DNA of 64,000 bases from Euzebya pacifica (GCF_003344865.1 NZ_CP031165.1:5089910-5153909), one strand, 5' to 3'. Positions 1 through 9,403 are shown, numbered from the stretch's first letter. A program made the numbers and translations. Notes: generated from the letters alone by a model not told the origin.

Positions 1-481
1 CGCGGTAGAACGGGATCAGGTCCTCGGTCTGGGCGCGGTACTCACGCATGCGGCGCTGGAAGACGGCCGCGTCGTCGTCGGCGCGTCCCTCCTCCGACTG
101 CCGCTTGGCGATGCGCGCCTCGAGCTCGTCGTCGGGCACGGAGAAGTGCAGCACGGTGTCGAGCGTCTCGTCGAGCATGGCCAGCATCCCGTTGAGCGTG
201 TGGGCCTGGGCGACGTTGCGGGGATAGCCGTCGAGCAGGAACCCGTTCTCGGCGTCGGGCTGGCGCAGGCGGTCGGCGACCATGCGGTTGGTCACGGAGT
301 CGGGCACGAGCTCGCCCTTGTCCATGTACCCCTTGGCCTCCTTGCCCAGCGGCGTCTCGCCCTTGACGTTGGCACGGAAGATGTCGCCCGTGGAGATGTG
401 CGGGATCGCGAAGGTCTCCGAGATCATCGCCGATTGGGTCCCCTTGCCCGCCCCAGGCGGTCCCAGCAGTACCAGTCTCAA
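1..481 (-). CDS. adk: Adenylate kinase, C-terminus cut by window edge
   Basis: Cytosolic enzyme that interconverts ATP + AMP and 2 ADP. The first 160 residues are visible; the remaining C-terminal part lies past the left edge. The P-loop GPPGAGKGT is at residues 7-15, followed by the AMP-site segment STGDIFRANV and the GYPRN motif. The lid region (EEGRADDD) is the short type without zinc cysteines. The start is TTG at 481-479: family homology begins exactly there and AGGAG lies at 490-494, 8 nt upstream. It follows secY, as in many bacterial spc operons, but after a gap of about 400 bp that holds repeats and a hairpin, so it may be transcribed separately. Confidence 0.95.
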   Translation of the reverse strand, partial: MRLVLLGPPGAGKGTQSAMISETFAIPHISTGDIFRANVKGETPLGKEAKGYMDKGELVPDSVTNRMVADRLRQPDAENGFLLDGYPRNVAQAHTLNGMLAMLDETLDTVLHFSVPDDELEARIAKRQSEEGRADDDAAVFQRRMREYRAQTEDLIPFYR

Positions 482-620
482 GCGTCCGTCTCCTCGTGTG
501 GCGTCGCGATAGTTCCGACGAGCCTACCGGCCGGTACGCCCAGCGGGCGAAACGGCGTGGCCCCGGAGGGGCGAAACGACCGAGGCCGCTCGCGACCGTG
601 CGCGTTGCACCGCACCATCG

Positions 621-776
621 GGCCGGCAACGCGCACACCCTCCGCCGTTGGGTGCGATGGGCAGCCCGTGGGGGCCGGCATCGCACACGCCGGGCCACCC
701 CGTGCGACTTGGCCTGCCTGTCGAGGCCGGTATCGCACACGCCGGCCGCGACGGCGGTGCCCCGGACGTATCCGGC
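621..776. repeat. Three degenerate 52-bp tandem repeats between secY and adk
   Basis: Units begin at 621, 673 and 725, each with GGCCGGYAWCGCRCAC, giving an exact 52-bp period. A weaker unit starts at 777 (GGCCACAGCGGCCC). Inside units 1 and 2, inverted CGCAC/GTGCG arms could form hairpins. No convincing gene occupies 482-878; the open frames here look like by-products of high GC. Function unknown. Confidence 0.6.
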
Positions 777-828
777 GGCCACAGCGGCCCCGACGACGGG
801 TGCCCACAGGCCAGGGGCCCGACAACGA

Positions 829-862
829 CGAACGCACACACCCCGTGGGGCGTGTGCGTTCG
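829..862 (-). terminator. Hairpin terminator after secY
   Basis: Perfect 11-bp arms (829-839 and 852-862, GTGTGCGTTCG in the right arm) enclose an inner CCCC/GGGG pair. It lies 17 nt downstream of the secY stop on the minus strand. The arm is followed by CGTCGTTGTC rather than a U-tract, matching other terminators in this window. Confidence 0.7.
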
Positions 863-878
863 GCAGGGTTCTCTCGGG

Positions 879-2171
879 CTAGCCGCGGATGAAGCCCTCG
901 TAGTGGCGCTGCATGAGCTGCGACTCGAGCTGCTTCATGGTCTCCAGGCCCACACCCACCACGATGAGGAGGGTGGCGCCGCCCAGCGGGAACAGCGCGT
1001 CGCCGAAGCTCAGCACGACCAGCGGGAGGATGGCCAGGGCACCCAGGTACAGCGAACCCGGCAGGGTGATGCGGGTCAGCACGCGGTCCAGGTACTCCGC
1101 GGTCGGCCGACCCGGGCGGATACCCGGGATGAAGCCGCCGTACTTCTTCATGTTGTCGGCCACGTCGATGGGGTTGAACGTGATGGCCGTGTAGAAGAAC
1201 GCGAAGAAGATGGTCAGCGCCAGGTACGTGATGATGTACACGGGGTGGGCGCCGGACGCGAAGTACTTGTCGGTGAAGTTCGTCACCGCGTCGTTGTTGA
1301 CGATCGAGGCCGCCAGCGTCGGCAGGTACAGCAGCGACGAGGCGAAGATGATTGGGATCACGCCGGACTGGTTGACCTTCAGCGGGATGTAGGTCTGCTG
1401 GCCGCCGTACTGGCGACGGCCGACCTGCCGCTTGGCGTACTGCACCGGGATCCGGCGCTGGCCCTGCTCGACGTAGACCACGCCGACGATGAGGATCAGG
1501 CCGACGATCACGAACGCGATGAACAGCGGGAGCGACTGCTGGTAGATGGCCGAGAACTGGCCGGGCAGCGCCGCGATGATCGCCGCGAAGATGATGATCG
1601 ACATGCCGTTGCCGATACCCCGCTGGGTGATCAGCTCGCCCAGCCACATGATGAAGGCCGTACCCGCGGTGAGGGTCAGGATCATCAGCGCGCGCTTGGG
1701 CACCGAGTCGTCGGGGATCAGGGCGCTGGTGTCGATGCCGGCGTTGCCGAACAGCTGGCCGGACTGGATCAGCACGATCAGGCCGGTGGACTGCAGGACG
1801 GCCAGGACGACGGTCACGTAGCGCGTGATCTGGGTGATCCGGGCCGTGCCGGTGGCGCCTTCCTTCTGCCACTCCTCCAGCTTGGGGATCACCACGGCAA
1901 GCAGCTGCATGATGATCGACGCCGTGATGTACGGCATGATCCCGAGCGCGAAGACGGCCAGCTGGGTCAGTGCCCCACCGCTGAACAGGTTCAGCAGCTG
2001 GGCGACGCCGCTGGCTTCGGCCTGGTCGAGGATGTTGTTGAGCACCGCGTAGTCGACACCCGGGATCGGGATGACCGAACCCAGGCGGTACACGGCGATG
2101 ATCCCCAGGGTGAAGAGGATCTTGCCCCGCAGATCGGGGATCTTGAAGGCGTTCGCGAATGCGCGGAACAT
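879..2171 (-). CDS. secY: Preprotein translocase subunit SecY
   Basis: Pore subunit of the SecYEG translocon in the cytoplasmic membrane, 430 aa with about ten hydrophobic segments. The N-terminus MFRAFANAFKIPDLRGKILF and the C-terminal METMKQLESQLMQRHYEGFI segment are typical of SecY. The ATG at 2171-2169 is chosen because GGAGA lies just upstream; the open frame extends further upstream but without homology. It is the last spc-operon gene before adk. The partner secE is at 56458-56682. Confidence 0.97.
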   Translation of the reverse strand: MFRAFANAFKIPDLRGKILFTLGIIAVYRLGSVIPIPGVDYAVLNNILDQAEASGVAQLLNLFSGGALTQLAVFALGIMPYITASIIMQLLAVVIPKLEEWQKEGATGTARITQITRYVTVVLAVLQSTGLIVLIQSGQLFGNAGIDTSALIPDDSVPKRALMILTLTAGTAFIMWLGELITQRGIGNGMSIIIFAAIIAALPGQFSAIYQQSLPLFIAFVIVGLILIVGVVYVEQGQRRIPVQYAKRQVGRRQYGGQQTYIPLKVNQSGVIPIIFASSLLYLPTLAASIVNNDAVTNFTDKYFASGAHPVYIITYLALTIFFAFFYTAITFNPIDVADNMKKYGGFIPGIRPGRPTAEYLDRVLTRITLPGSLYLGALAILPLVVLSFGDALFPLGGATLLIVVGVGLETMKQLESQLMQRHYEGFIRG

Positions 2172-2254
2172 GCGTTCTCCTGTGGCTGGCAGGGCGGTCC
2201 CCGGACATCGATGACCGATGTGGGCGAGGCGCGGCCCCCCATGCTGACACGAAA

Positions 2255-2280
2255 CGCTCCCCCGCGAGTGCGGAGGAGCG
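2255..2280 (-). terminator. Hairpin between rplO and secY
   Basis: Arms CGCTCC/GGAGCG plus inner CCGC/GCGG with one c/a mismatch and a GAGT loop. On the minus strand it is followed by TTTCGTGTCA. It is weak and inside an operon, so attenuation or mRNA protection is more likely than full termination. Confidence 0.4.
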
Positions 2281-2289
2281 GTCGTGAGG

Positions 2290-2787
2290 TTACTCGGTGG
2301 TGCTGGCCTCGTCGGCAGGCTCGTCGGCCTTGCCGGAGAGCACGCGAGCCAGGCGCTCGATCGAGCCACCCGCCTCGGTGATCTTGGCCTCCGCGGACTT
2401 GGAGAAGCCCTGGGCCTTGACGGTCAGCTTCGTGGACAGATCGCCGTCGCCGAGAATCTTGACCCGCTCGCTGGGCTTGCGGATCAGGCCCTTGTCGGCC
2501 AGCTCGACCGGGGTGACGACGTCACCATCGGCGAAGTGGGCGTCCAGCAGGGACACGTTGATGCCCTGGTAGGCGACCCGGTTGCGCGGGTTGAAGCCCG
2601 GCAGCTTCGGCAGGCGACGCTGCAGGGGCATCTGGCCACCCTCGAAGCCGAGGGGGACGTTCTTGCGCGCGCCGGTGCCCTTGGTACCGCGGCCGGCGGT
2701 CTTGCCCTTGCCGGCAGCTTCACCGCGACCCTTGCGGGTCTTGCGCTTGGTCGAGCCGGCAGGGGGCTTGAGGTCATGGATCTTCAC
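2290..2787 (-). CDS. rplO: 50S ribosomal protein L15
   Basis: Large-subunit assembly protein, 165 aa. The N-terminus VKIHDLKPPAGS followed by the basic Gly-rich stretch KTAGRGTKGTGAR and GFEGGQMPLQRRLPKLPGF is diagnostic. GTG start at 2787, 4 nt after the rpmD stop, with GAGGAGG upstream. An in-frame extension to 2865 overlaps rpmD and has no homology. The last ~10 residues are acidic and Ala-rich. Confidence 0.96.
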   Translation of the reverse strand: MKIHDLKPPAGSTKRKTRKGRGEAAGKGKTAGRGTKGTGARKNVPLGFEGGQMPLQRRLPKLPGFNPRNRVAYQGINVSLLDAHFADGDVVTPVELADKGLIRKPSERVKILGDGDLSTKLTVKAQGFSKSAEAKITEAGGSIERLARVLSGKADEPADEASTTE

Positions 2788-2791
2788 GATG

Positions 2792-3127
2792 TCACTCCTC
2801 CTCGTCGGCGGAGTCGGCGAGGGCGTCCTCGTCGACGGTGCCGTCGGGGTCGACCGCATCGGCATCGGACAGGGTCACCTTCTGGGAGGTGATGGGGCCC
2901 TGGCCGCGATCGCGGTACTTGGACTTGCCGCCGTTCGGCAGCAGGTCGTCGGAGACCTCTTCCACGGTGATCAGGTGGGTGACCTTGTGGGCCATCCCCC
3001 GGATCTCGGGACGGTCGGGAACGACGACGGTCTGACGGATGCGCTTGAGGCCAAGGGAGTGCAGGGTGCGAATCTGGTTCGCCTGCGCGCCGTTGGTGCT
3101 GCGCCTCTGGGTGATCTGCAGCGCCAT
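2792..3127 (-). CDS. rpmD: 50S ribosomal protein L30 with acidic C-terminal tail
   Basis: The L30 core (residues 1-60, SLGLKRIRQTVVVPDRPEIR) is followed by a ~50-residue tail ending in DEDALADSADEEE, about doubling the usual ~60-residue protein. The tail is predicted to be disordered. It sits between rpsE (4 nt gap) and rplO. The frame continues uninterrupted through the tail, so this is not a sequencing frameshift unless an indel lies near residue 60. Confidence 0.95.
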   Translation of the reverse strand: MALQITQRRSTNGAQANQIRTLHSLGLKRIRQTVVVPDRPEIRGMAHKVTHLITVEEVSDDLLPNGGKSKYRDRGQGPITSQKVTLSDADAVDPDGTVDEDALADSADEEE

Positions 3128-3131
3128 GGCC

Positions 3132-3764
3132 CTAGCCCTTCCCGGTCATGTTGGCGTACATCTTGGGCGGCATGAAGTCCTCCATCTCCAGGCCGCGCTG
3201 CTGCGCGACGTCCTGGGGACGCTTGAGGTTCTGCAGGCCGTTCACGGTGGCGTGCACGACGTTGATCGCGTTGGGGGTACCAAGCGACTTGGCCAGCACG
3301 TCGGTGATCCCGGCAGCCTCGAGCACCGCGCGGACCGGACCACCGGCGATGACACCGGTACCGGGGGCGGCGGGCTTGAGGACGACGCGACCGGCGCCGT
3401 GGATGCCGATGATGGGGTGCACGATCGTCTTCTGGATCATGGGGACCTGGAAGAAGTTCTTCTTCGCGATCTCCACGCCCTTCTGGATCGCGGCGGGGAC
3501 CTCCTTGGCCTTGCCGTAACCCACGCCGACGGTGCCGTTCATGTCACCGACGACGACGAGGGCGGTGAAGGAGAACCGACGGCCACCCTTGACGACCTTG
3601 GCGACGCGGTTGATCGCGACGACCTTCTCCTCGTAGGGGCTCTTCTCTTCCTGGCGGCCACCACGGCCGCCACGGCCGCCACGGCCACCGTCACGACCGC
3701 CAGCGCGGCCACCACGGCCACCGGGGCCGCCACCACGCGGGTTGTTCGGGGGTGCGTATGCCAT
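3132..3764 (-). CDS. rpsE: 30S ribosomal protein S5 with RG-rich N-terminus
   Basis: Small-subunit fidelity protein, 210 aa. The S5 double-stranded-RNA-binding core begins near residue 43 ([20 protein letters not shown], then [16 protein letters not shown]). Residues 8-41 are almost entirely Gly and Arg with some Ala/Asp ([20 protein letters not shown]), an RGG-like extension that may bind RNA non-specifically. ATG at 3764; rplR ends 10 nt upstream. Confidence 0.96.
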   Translation of the reverse strand: MAYAPPNNPRGGGPGGRGGRAGGRDGGRGGRGGRGGRQEEKSPYEEKVVAINRVAKVVKGGRRFSFTALVVVGDMNGTVGVGYGKAKEVPAAIQKGVEIAKKNFFQVPMIQKTIVHPIIGIHGAGRVVLKPAAPGTGVIAGGPVRAVLEAAGITDVLAKSLGTPNAINVVHATVNGLQNLKRPQDVAQQRGLEMEDFMPPKMYANMTGKG

Positions 3765-3774
3765 GTCAGTACTC

Positions 3775-4137
3775 CTAGAACTTCAGCCCGGCATCGCGGG
3801 CTGAGTCGGCCAGCGCCGCAACGCGGCCCTGGTAGCGGTTGCCGCCACGGTCGAAGACGACCTTCTCGACGCCAGCGTCCTTGGCCCGCTCGGCGACGAG
3901 CTTGCCGACGGCCTTGGCGGCGCCGATCTTGCCGTCGCCCTCGGGGGCGAAGGTTGCCTCGGCGGACGACGCGGCGGCCAGCGTGGCGCCGGCGCGGTCG
4001 TCGATGACCTGGACGTAGATGTGGGTGTTGGAGCGGTAGACGGCGAGCCGGGGGCGAGCGGCGTCACCACGCACCTTCTTGCGAAGGCGGAAGTGGCGAC
4101 GGTCGCGGCCGGCGCGTCGTGCGTCAGTCTTTGCCAT
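3775..4137 (-). CDS. rplR: 50S ribosomal protein L18
   Basis: 5S-rRNA-binding protein, 120 aa. [20 protein letters not shown] and the C-terminal [20 protein letters not shown] motif identify it. The ATG at 4137 gives [11 protein letters not shown]. An in-frame upstream extension overlaps rplF and is rejected. A 73-nt gap separates it from rplF. Confidence 0.96.
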   Translation of the reverse strand: MAKTDARRAGRDRRHFRLRKKVRGDAARPRLAVYRSNTHIYVQVIDDRAGATLAAASSAEATFAPEGDGKIGAAKAVGKLVAERAKDAGVEKVVFDRGGNRYQGRVAALADSARDAGLKF

Positions 4138-4210
4138 TGCTAACCAGCAGCCTTTCCTGGCGTCGCACCGAAGGTGCGCAATGAAATCTGTGAGGTCGGG
4201 AAGGCCATAA

Positions 4211-4747
4211 TTAGCCCGCGGCCTTTCCGGCCTTGCGCAGGATGGTCTCGTCGGCGTACTTGACGCCCTTGCCCTTGTAGGGCTCCGGCGGGCGCAGCTT
4301 GCGGATGTTGGCGGCCACCTGGCCGACCTGCTGCTTGCTGATGCCCTTGACGACGATCTCGGTCTGCGAGGGAACCTCGAACTCGATGCCGTCGATGCCG
4401 TCGATGACGACGTCATGGGAGAAGCCGAGCTGCAGCTTCAGGCCCTTGCCCTGGGCAGCAGCGCGATAACCGACGCCGACGATCTCCAGCTTCTTGGTGA
4501 AGCCGTCGGTGACGCCGATCACCATGTTGGCGACCAGGGTGCGGTACAGGCCGTGGAGCTCACGGGCCTCGCGGGTCTCGTTGGGGCGACTGACGACGAC
4601 CTGCCCGTCCTCGACGTTGACGTCGATGCCGGGGTTGAGGGTCTGGGTCAGGGTGCCCTTGGGTCCCTTCACGGTGATCTGGTCAGCAGTCTTGCTGACG
4701 TCGACCCCGCTGGGGATCTCGACTGGGTTCTTGCCGATGCGACTCAT
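4211..4747 (-). CDS. rplF: 50S ribosomal protein L6
   Basis: 178 aa, begins [17 protein letters not shown] and ends with the conserved [18 protein letters not shown] region near the sarcin-ricin loop contact. The ATG at 4747 is used, not the longer in-frame start at 4792, which would overlap rpsH. rpsH ends 16 nt upstream. Confidence 0.97.
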   Translation of the reverse strand: MSRIGKNPVEIPSGVDVSKTADQITVKGPKGTLTQTLNPGIDVNVEDGQVVVSRPNETREARELHGLYRTLVANMVIGVTDGFTKKLEIVGVGYRAAAQGKGLKLQLGFSHDVVIDGIDGIEFEVPSQTEIVVKGISKQQVGQVAANIRKLRPPEPYKGKGVKYADETILRKAGKAAG

Positions 4748-4763
4748 GGTCGTGTTCCTTCCG

Positions 4764-5162
4764 CTACCAGACGTAGGCGAGGATCTCGCCACCGACGCCG
4801 GCCTTGCGGGCGTCTCGGTCGGTCAGCAGGCCCTTGGACGTGGACACGATCGCCACGCCGAGGCCGCCCAGCACGCGGGGCAGCTCCTCGGCCTTGGCGT
4901 ACACGCGCAGCCCCGGCTTGGAGATGCGGCGAATGCCCGTCAGGACGCGCTCGCGGTCCTTGGTGAACTTGAGGGCCACCTTGAGGGTGGCCTGGGGGGT
5001 GGTGGGCTCGACCAGGAAGTCGCGGATGTAACCCTCCTGCTTGAGGATCTCCGCGATGTTGGCCTTGAGGTTGCTGGACGGCATCTCGAGCAGCTCCGTG
5101 TACGCCATGTTGGCGTTTCGGATCCGCGTGAGCATGTCGGCCACCGGGTCGGTCATCGTCAT
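4764..5162 (-). CDS. rpsH: 30S ribosomal protein S8
   Basis: 132 aa. It has [18 protein letters not shown] at the N-terminus and [28 protein letters not shown] in the C-terminal RNA-binding half. Two ATGs occur 6 nt apart (5162, 5156); the first is better spaced from AAGGAG. In other bacteria S8 follows S14, but here it follows rplE directly. Confidence 0.97.
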   Translation of the reverse strand: MTMTDPVADMLTRIRNANMAYTELLEMPSSNLKANIAEILKQEGYIRDFLVEPTTPQATLKVALKFTKDRERVLTGIRRISKPGLRVYAKAEELPRVLGGLGVAIVSTSKGLLTDRDARKAGVGGEILAYVW

Positions 5163-5270
5163 TGTGGTGATGCGCTCCTTGGGGTTGCCGGGACCTGTCG
5201 CTGGTGGCGAAGGCCCGGTACTTCCCTTCGTGGGTGGTGGCCCGGGTTGTCGGGCCGGATGAGAGTGGTG
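5163..5270. other. rplE-rpsH spacer without rpsN
   Basis: Only 108 nt separate rplE and rpsH, too short for the ~61-codon rpsN/rpsZ usually found here, and no CxxC zinc-finger coding sequence is present in any frame. A perfect 6-bp hairpin (GGCCCG/CGGGCC, 5239-5256) lies in it. Confidence 0.8.
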
Positions 5271-5960
5271 CTAGACGGACTGCAGGCGCTGCAGCGGCTC
5301 GGGAGCCGCCTCGCCCTCGGCACGCTTGAACGGGAAGCCGAACGCGTCGAGCAGCGCACGGCCGCCCTTGTCGTCCTTGGCGCTCGTCACGAACGTGATG
5401 TCCATGCCGCGGATGGCGTCGATCTTGTCGTAGTCGATCTCCGGGAAGATCAGCTGCTCGGTGACGCCCAGCGTGTAGTTGCCGGCACCGTCGAACTTCG
5501 ACGGCAGGCCGCGGAAGTCACGGATGCGCGGCAGGGCCAGGGTCAGCAGGCGGTCCAGGAAGTCCCACATGCGCTCGCCACGAAGGGTGACGCGTGCACC
5601 GACGGCCATGCCCTCACGGAGCTTGAACGTCGCGATGGACTTGCGGGCCAGGCGGACCTGGGGCTTCTGACCGGTGATCTGGGTCAGGTCGCCCATCACC
5701 CGCTCGATGACCTTGGAGTCACCGACGGACTCGCCGACGCCGACGTTGACAACGATCTTCACCAGCTTGGGGATCTCCATGACGTTGGAGATGTCGAGCT
5801 GCTCGGTGAGCTCACCCTTGATGGTGTCGTTGTACAGGGCCTTCAGGCGCGGGACGTAGGTGTCCCCCTCGACCGGAGCCGCGGTGGACGCGTCCACCGT
5901 GGGGTCCTGCTCGGAGGGCAGGTCCGCGATCTGCTGCTCGGTGGTGTCTTCGGCGCTCAT
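5271..5960 (-). CDS. rplE: 50S ribosomal protein L5
   Basis: 5S-rRNA and P-site tRNA contact protein, 229 aa. The first ~38 residues ([20 protein letters not shown]...) are an acidic, Thr/Pro-rich extension. The L5 core starts at [11 protein letters not shown] and contains [17 protein letters not shown] and [18 protein letters not shown]. The ATG at 5960 shares its A with the rplX stop (TAATG), implying translational coupling. The reading frame is open further upstream but overlaps rplX. Confidence 0.96.
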   Translation of the reverse strand: MSAEDTTEQQIADLPSEQDPTVDASTAAPVEGDTYVPRLKALYNDTIKGELTEQLDISNVMEIPKLVKIVVNVGVGESVGDSKVIERVMGDLTQITGQKPQVRLARKSIATFKLREGMAVGARVTLRGERMWDFLDRLLTLALPRIRDFRGLPSKFDGAGNYTLGVTEQLIFPEIDYDKIDAIRGMDITFVTSAKDDKGGRALLDAFGFPFKRAEGEAAPEPLQRLQSV

Positions 5961-6280
5961 TACTCGAACTCGCTTTCGCACTTGCGGCACAGCCGGTACT
6001 TGACGCCGTCCACCCAGGTCGAACCAACACGGGTCGGTTCGTTGCACTCGGGACAGATCGGCATGACGTTGGAGGCCTGGATGGGCATCTCGACGTGCTC
6101 GATGCCACCCTCGCGGGCGCCGCGGTTGCTCATGGAGACCTGGCGGTGACGGGTGGCGATGTTCACGCCCTCGACCATGACCTTGTCACGCTTGGGGTAG
6201 ACGTTGACGACGCGGCCGGTCTTGCCCTTGTCCTTGCCGGCGATCACGACGACCTCGTCGTTGCGCTTGATCCGCATCAT
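5960..6280 (-). CDS. rplX: 50S ribosomal protein L24, zinc-binding form
   Basis: Assembly-initiating L24, 106 aa. The KOW core is [20 protein letters not shown]. The C-terminal CPEC (76-79) and CRKC (98-101) pairs form a probable zinc site. Two tandem ATGs (6280, 6277) follow GGAGGTG, which overlaps the end of rplN. Confidence 0.96.
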   Translation of the reverse strand: MMRIKRNDEVVVIAGKDKGKTGRVVNVYPKRDKVMVEGVNIATRHRQVSMSNRGAREGGIEHVEMPIQASNVMPICPECNEPTRVGSTWVDGVKYRLCRKCESEFE

Positions 6281-6282
6281 GG

Positions 6283-6651
6283 CTACAGCACCTCCGGGGC
6301 GAGGGAGACGATCCGCATGAACTTGCGGTCACGCAGCTCACGGCCAACCGGGCCGAAGATGCGGGTGCCTCGCGGGTTGTTGTTGTTGTCGATGATCACG
6401 CAGGCGTTGTCGTCGAACCGGATGTAGGAGCCGTCCTTGCGACGACGCTCCTTGGCGGTGCGGACCACGACGGCCTTCACCACATCACCCTTCTTGACGT
6501 TGGCCTGCGGGATCGCGTGCTTGACGGTTGCGACGATGACGTCGCCCACGCCGGCGTAACGCCGACCGGATCCGCCCAGCACGCGGATGCACAGCACCTC
6601 ACGCGCGCCGGAGTTGTCGGCGACGCGGAGGCGGGACTCCTGCTGAATCAT
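6283..6651 (-). CDS. rplN: 50S ribosomal protein L14
   Basis: 122 aa, the standard length. [20 protein letters not shown] and [20 protein letters not shown] are signature segments of L14, which bridges to the 30S subunit. It is followed 2 nt later by rplX and preceded by a 112-nt spacer with a strong hairpin. Confidence 0.97.
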   Translation of the reverse strand: MIQQESRLRVADNSGAREVLCIRVLGGSGRRYAGVGDVIVATVKHAIPQANVKKGDVVKAVVVRTAKERRRKDGSYIRFDDNACVIIDNNNNPRGTRIFGPVGRELRDRKFMRIVSLAPEVL

Positions 6652-6726
6652 TGGTCTTCTCCTGAGGGAGTGCTCTGCCCGTCGAGGGGACTAGGTGGTG
6701 ACCCCATCGGGGCCGGGGGAACGGCG

Positions 6727-6749
6727 AGGTGCACGGGGATCGTGCACCT
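6727..6749 (-). terminator. Perfect hairpin between rpsQ and rplN
   Basis: 9-bp arms AGGTGCACG/CGTGCACCT around a GGGAT loop, in the longest spacer of this ribosomal cluster (6652-6763). No U-tract follows, so it may be an attenuator, an mRNA-processing or a stabilising element rather than a terminator. Confidence 0.5.
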
Positions 6750-6763
6750 GGCCCCCTTGCTGA

Positions 6764-7039
6764 CTACTTGGCGCGCTCGAGGATCGAGGCCACGCGGAAC
6801 CGCTTGTCCTTGGACAGCGGGCGGGTCTCGACGATGCGAACGCGGTCGCCGATGCCGGCGTCGTTGGTCTCGTCGTGCGCCTTGATGCGCTTCGACTTGG
6901 TGACCGTCTTGTGGTACTTCGGGTGCTTCACGCGGCGCTCGACCAGGACGACGACCGTCTTGTCCATCTTGTCGGACACGACGATCCCGTCACGGACCTT
7001 GCGGGCCGCGCGGCCCGACTCAGTGGTGGCTTCCGACAT
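6764..7039 (-). CDS. rpsQ: 30S ribosomal protein S17
   Basis: 91 aa, OB-fold 16S-binding protein. [20 protein letters not shown] and [20 protein letters not shown] are characteristic. Its start shares one base with the rpmC stop (TGATG). Confidence 0.97.
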   Translation of the reverse strand: MSEATTESGRAARKVRDGIVVSDKMDKTVVVLVERRVKHPKYHKTVTKSKRIKAHDETNDAGIGDRVRIVETRPLSKDKRFRVASILERAK

Positions 7040-7260
7040 CAGTTGGTCTCCTCAGCAGTGGATGCGGCGGCCTTGCTCAGGCGTTCGCGCTGCACGGTCA
7101 TCACGCGGGCGATGTCCCGACGCGTGACGCGCAGCTGCTTGTAGTTGTCCAGCTGCCCGGTGGCCAGCTCGAAACGCAGGTTGAACAGGTCGGACTTGAA
7201 CTCCTCGAGCTTCTCGTCCAGCTCGGAGTCCGACAGTTCACGCAGCTCTTCGGCCCTCAT
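7039..7260 (-). CDS. rpmC: 50S ribosomal protein L29
   Basis: 73 aa helical-hairpin protein at the peptide exit tunnel. [20 protein letters not shown] and [15 protein letters not shown] are typical. It overlaps rplP by ATGA (7257-7260) and rpsQ by one base. Confidence 0.96.
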   Translation of the reverse strand: MRAEELRELSDSELDEKLEEFKSDLFNLRFELATGQLDNYKQLRVTRRDIARVMTVQRERLSKAAASTAEETN

Positions 7261-7679
7261 GCGGACTCAACTCCTTCACGAACCACGAAGCGCCACTTCA
7301 CCGGCAGCTTGTTGCCGGCCAGGCGCATCGCTTCACGGGCGACCTCTTCGGACACACCGGAGATCTCGAACATGACACGACCCGGCTTCACGACCGCGAC
7401 CCAGCCCTCGGGCGAACCCTTGCCGGAACCCATGCGGGTCTCGGCCGGCTTCTTGGTGTAGGCCTTGTGCGGGAAGATGTTGATCCACACCTTTCCGCCA
7501 CGCTTCATGTAGCGGGTCATGGCGATACGGGCGGCCTCGATCTGGCGGCTGGTGACCCAGGACGCGGAGAGCGCCTGGATGCCGTAGTCGCCGTACGTGA
7601 TCTCGGATCCACCCTTGGTCAGGCCGCGCTTGCGCCCGCGGTGGGGCTTGCGGTACTTGACGCGCTTTGGTGCAAGCAT
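7257..7679 (-). CDS. rplP: 50S ribosomal protein L16
   Basis: 140 aa. It begins [19 protein letters not shown] and carries the conserved [20 protein letters not shown] segment near the A-site tRNA elbow. It starts 6 nt after the rpsC stop. Confidence 0.97.
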   Translation of the reverse strand: MLAPKRVKYRKPHRGRKRGLTKGGSEITYGDYGIQALSASWVTSRQIEAARIAMTRYMKRGGKVWINIFPHKAYTKKPAETRMGSGKGSPEGWVAVVKPGRVMFEISGVSEEVAREAMRLAGNKLPVKWRFVVREGVESA

Positions 7680-7685
7680 CGTTGA

Positions 7686-8705
7686 CTACCCTTCGTCCAG
7701 TGCCTCGGACCACTCGTCAGCCGCGTCGGGCTGCGGGGTCGTGGGCTGTGGTGCGGATGACGGGTCGGGGTCGACCGGCTGCGGGACGGCCTCCTGGGCG
7801 GGGACGGAAGCGTCCATCGCCTGGGCGTCGTTGCCGGTGATCTCCGACTGCTGCGCCGGCTCGGAAGCCGGAGCGGTGGTGGGGTCGGGGCCGGCCGGCG
7901 TGGTGCCGGTGGGGGCCTCTTCCTCGGCGGCGGCCATCTGGCGGGCCACCTGGGCGGTGACCTGCTCGGCAGCAGCCTGCTGCGCGGCGGCCTGGGCCGC
8001 ACGCGCCTCGGTTTCGAGGCGCTCGCGCTCGCGACGGGCGCGGGCACGGGCCAAGCGCTCCTCGCGGTCCTCGCCCTGGGGGAGGACGATGCCGGTGTAG
8101 ATCCAGACCTTGACGCCGATGCGGCCGTAGGTCGTGCGGGCCTCGTCGAAGCCGTAGTCGACGTTGGCACGGAGGGTGTGCAGGGGCACCTGGCCCTCGC
8201 GGTACCACTCGGTGCGGCTCATCTCTGCGCCGCCCAGACGACCGGAGCACTGGACACGGATGCCCTTGGCGCCGGCCTTCATGGCGTTCTGCGTCGCACG
8301 CTTCATCGCACGACGGAACGACACGCGACCCTTCAGCTGCTCGGCCACGTTGTGGGCCGTCACCTGGGCGTCGAGCTCGGCGTTCTTGACCTCGTTGATG
8401 TTCAGCTTGATCTGCTTGCCGGTCATCTTCTGCAGCGTCTCGCGGATGGCGTCTGCCTCCGCGCCACGACGGCCGATGACGATGCCGGGACGAGCCGCGC
8501 GCACGTCGACCGTGATGCGGTCGCGGGTGCGCTGGATGTCGATCCGGCTGATGCCAGCGTGACGAACACGCTCACGGATGTAGGTACGCAGCTCGTAGTC
8601 CTCCTGGACGTAGGCCGCGTACTCCTTCTTCCCGGCGAACCACTTGGACTTGTGGTCCTTGATGATGCCGAGGCGGAACCCGTACGGGTGAACCTTCTGA
8701 CCCAT
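7686..8705 (-). CDS. rpsC: 30S ribosomal protein S3 with long disordered tail
   Basis: 339 aa. Residues 1-210 are standard S3: [16 protein letters not shown] motif [10 protein letters not shown] at 76-85, and [20 protein letters not shown]. Residues 211-262 form a charged Ala/Arg/Glu helix. Residues 263-339 are Pro/Thr/Ala/Asp low complexity, so the protein is about 80-120 residues longer than usual. It follows rplV by 2 nt. Confidence 0.96.
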   Translation of the reverse strand: MGQKVHPYGFRLGIIKDHKSKWFAGKKEYAAYVQEDYELRTYIRERVRHAGISRIDIQRTRDRITVDVRAARPGIVIGRRGAEADAIRETLQKMTGKQIKLNINEVKNAELDAQVTAHNVAEQLKGRVSFRRAMKRATQNAMKAGAKGIRVQCSGRLGGAEMSRTEWYREGQVPLHTLRANVDYGFDEARTTYGRIGVKVWIYTGIVLPQGEDREERLARARARRERERLETEARAAQAAAQQAAAEQVTAQVARQMAAAEEEAPTGTTPAGPDPTTAPASEPAQQSEITGNDAQAMDASVPAQEAVPQPVDPDPSSAPQPTTPQPDAADEWSEALDEG

Positions 8706-8707
8706 GT

Positions 8708-9112
8708 CTAGCTCTCCTCGGTCGCAGCGGAGTCGCTGGACGTCGTTTCGTTGGTCTTGGGAACAGGGATGCCGACGGTCACCGTGATGTGGCTGGTGCG
8801 CTTGCGGATCCTGTAGGCGCGACCCATGGCCCGGGGCTGGAACCGCTTGAGGGTCGGGCCCTCGTCAACGGTCACGGCCAGGACGAACAGGTCGTCGGCG
8901 TCCATGTCCTTGTTGTGCTCCGCGTTGGCGATCGCCGACTGGAGCGTCTTGAGGACCGGACGAGCAGCACCCTTGTTGGAGAAGGTCAGGTTGCGCTGGG
9001 CAGCCTCGACCTGCATGCCACGAAGACCCTGCACGACCTGACGGGCCTTGTAGGGGGACACGCGCACGTGGCGGCTGACCGCCCGTGCTTCGTTGGGGGA
9101 TGAAATACGCAT
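8708..9112 (-). CDS. rplV: 50S ribosomal protein L22
   Basis: 134 aa. [17 protein letters not shown] and the beta-hairpin region [20 protein letters not shown], which lines the exit tunnel (macrolide-relevant), are intact. The tail is Ser/Thr-rich ([11 protein letters not shown]). It starts 3 nt after rpsS. Confidence 0.97.
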   Translation of the reverse strand: MRISSPNEARAVSRHVRVSPYKARQVVQGLRGMQVEAAQRNLTFSNKGAARPVLKTLQSAIANAEHNKDMDADDLFVLAVTVDEGPTLKRFQPRAMGRAYRIRKRTSHITVTVGIPVPKTNETTSSDSAATEES

Positions 9113-9115
9113 GTC

Positions 9116-9403
9116 TTATCGCTTCCCCTTGGTGGCCTGCTTCTCGCCGGCACCGCGCCACTTGATGGCGCGGGTGGGCGCGAACTCGCCGAGCTTGTGC
9201 CCGACCATGGATTCGCTGATGAAGACCGGGACGTGCTTCTGGCCGTCGTGCACCGCGATGGTGTGACCGACCATGTCCGGGCTGATCTCGGAGCGACGGG
9301 ACCAGGTCTTGATCACGCGCTTCTGGTTGCTGGCGTTCAACGACTCCACCTTGCGTGCAAGGTGGTGGTCGGTGAAGGGGCCCTTCTTGAGGCTGCGAGG
9401 CAT
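9116..9403 (-). CDS. rpsS: 30S ribosomal protein S19
   Basis: 95 aa head protein. [19 protein letters not shown] and [20 protein letters not shown] are diagnostic. Standard length. Confidence 0.97.
   Translation of the reverse strand: MPRSLKKGPFTDHHLARKVESLNASNQKRVIKTWSRRSEISPDMVGHTIAVHDGQKHVPVFISESMVGHKLGEFAPTRAIKWRGAGEKQATKGKR

Noticed and set aside
524-841. Minus-strand 105-codon frame across the secY-adk spacer
   Set aside because: Its repeated ACAIPAS/GVCDAG pattern is only the translation of the 52-bp repeats; no RBS and no homology.
5159-5359. 66-codon minus frame in the rplE-rpsH spacer checked as a possible S14
   Set aside because: No CxxC pairs and no S14 motif; it mostly lies inside rplE in another frame.
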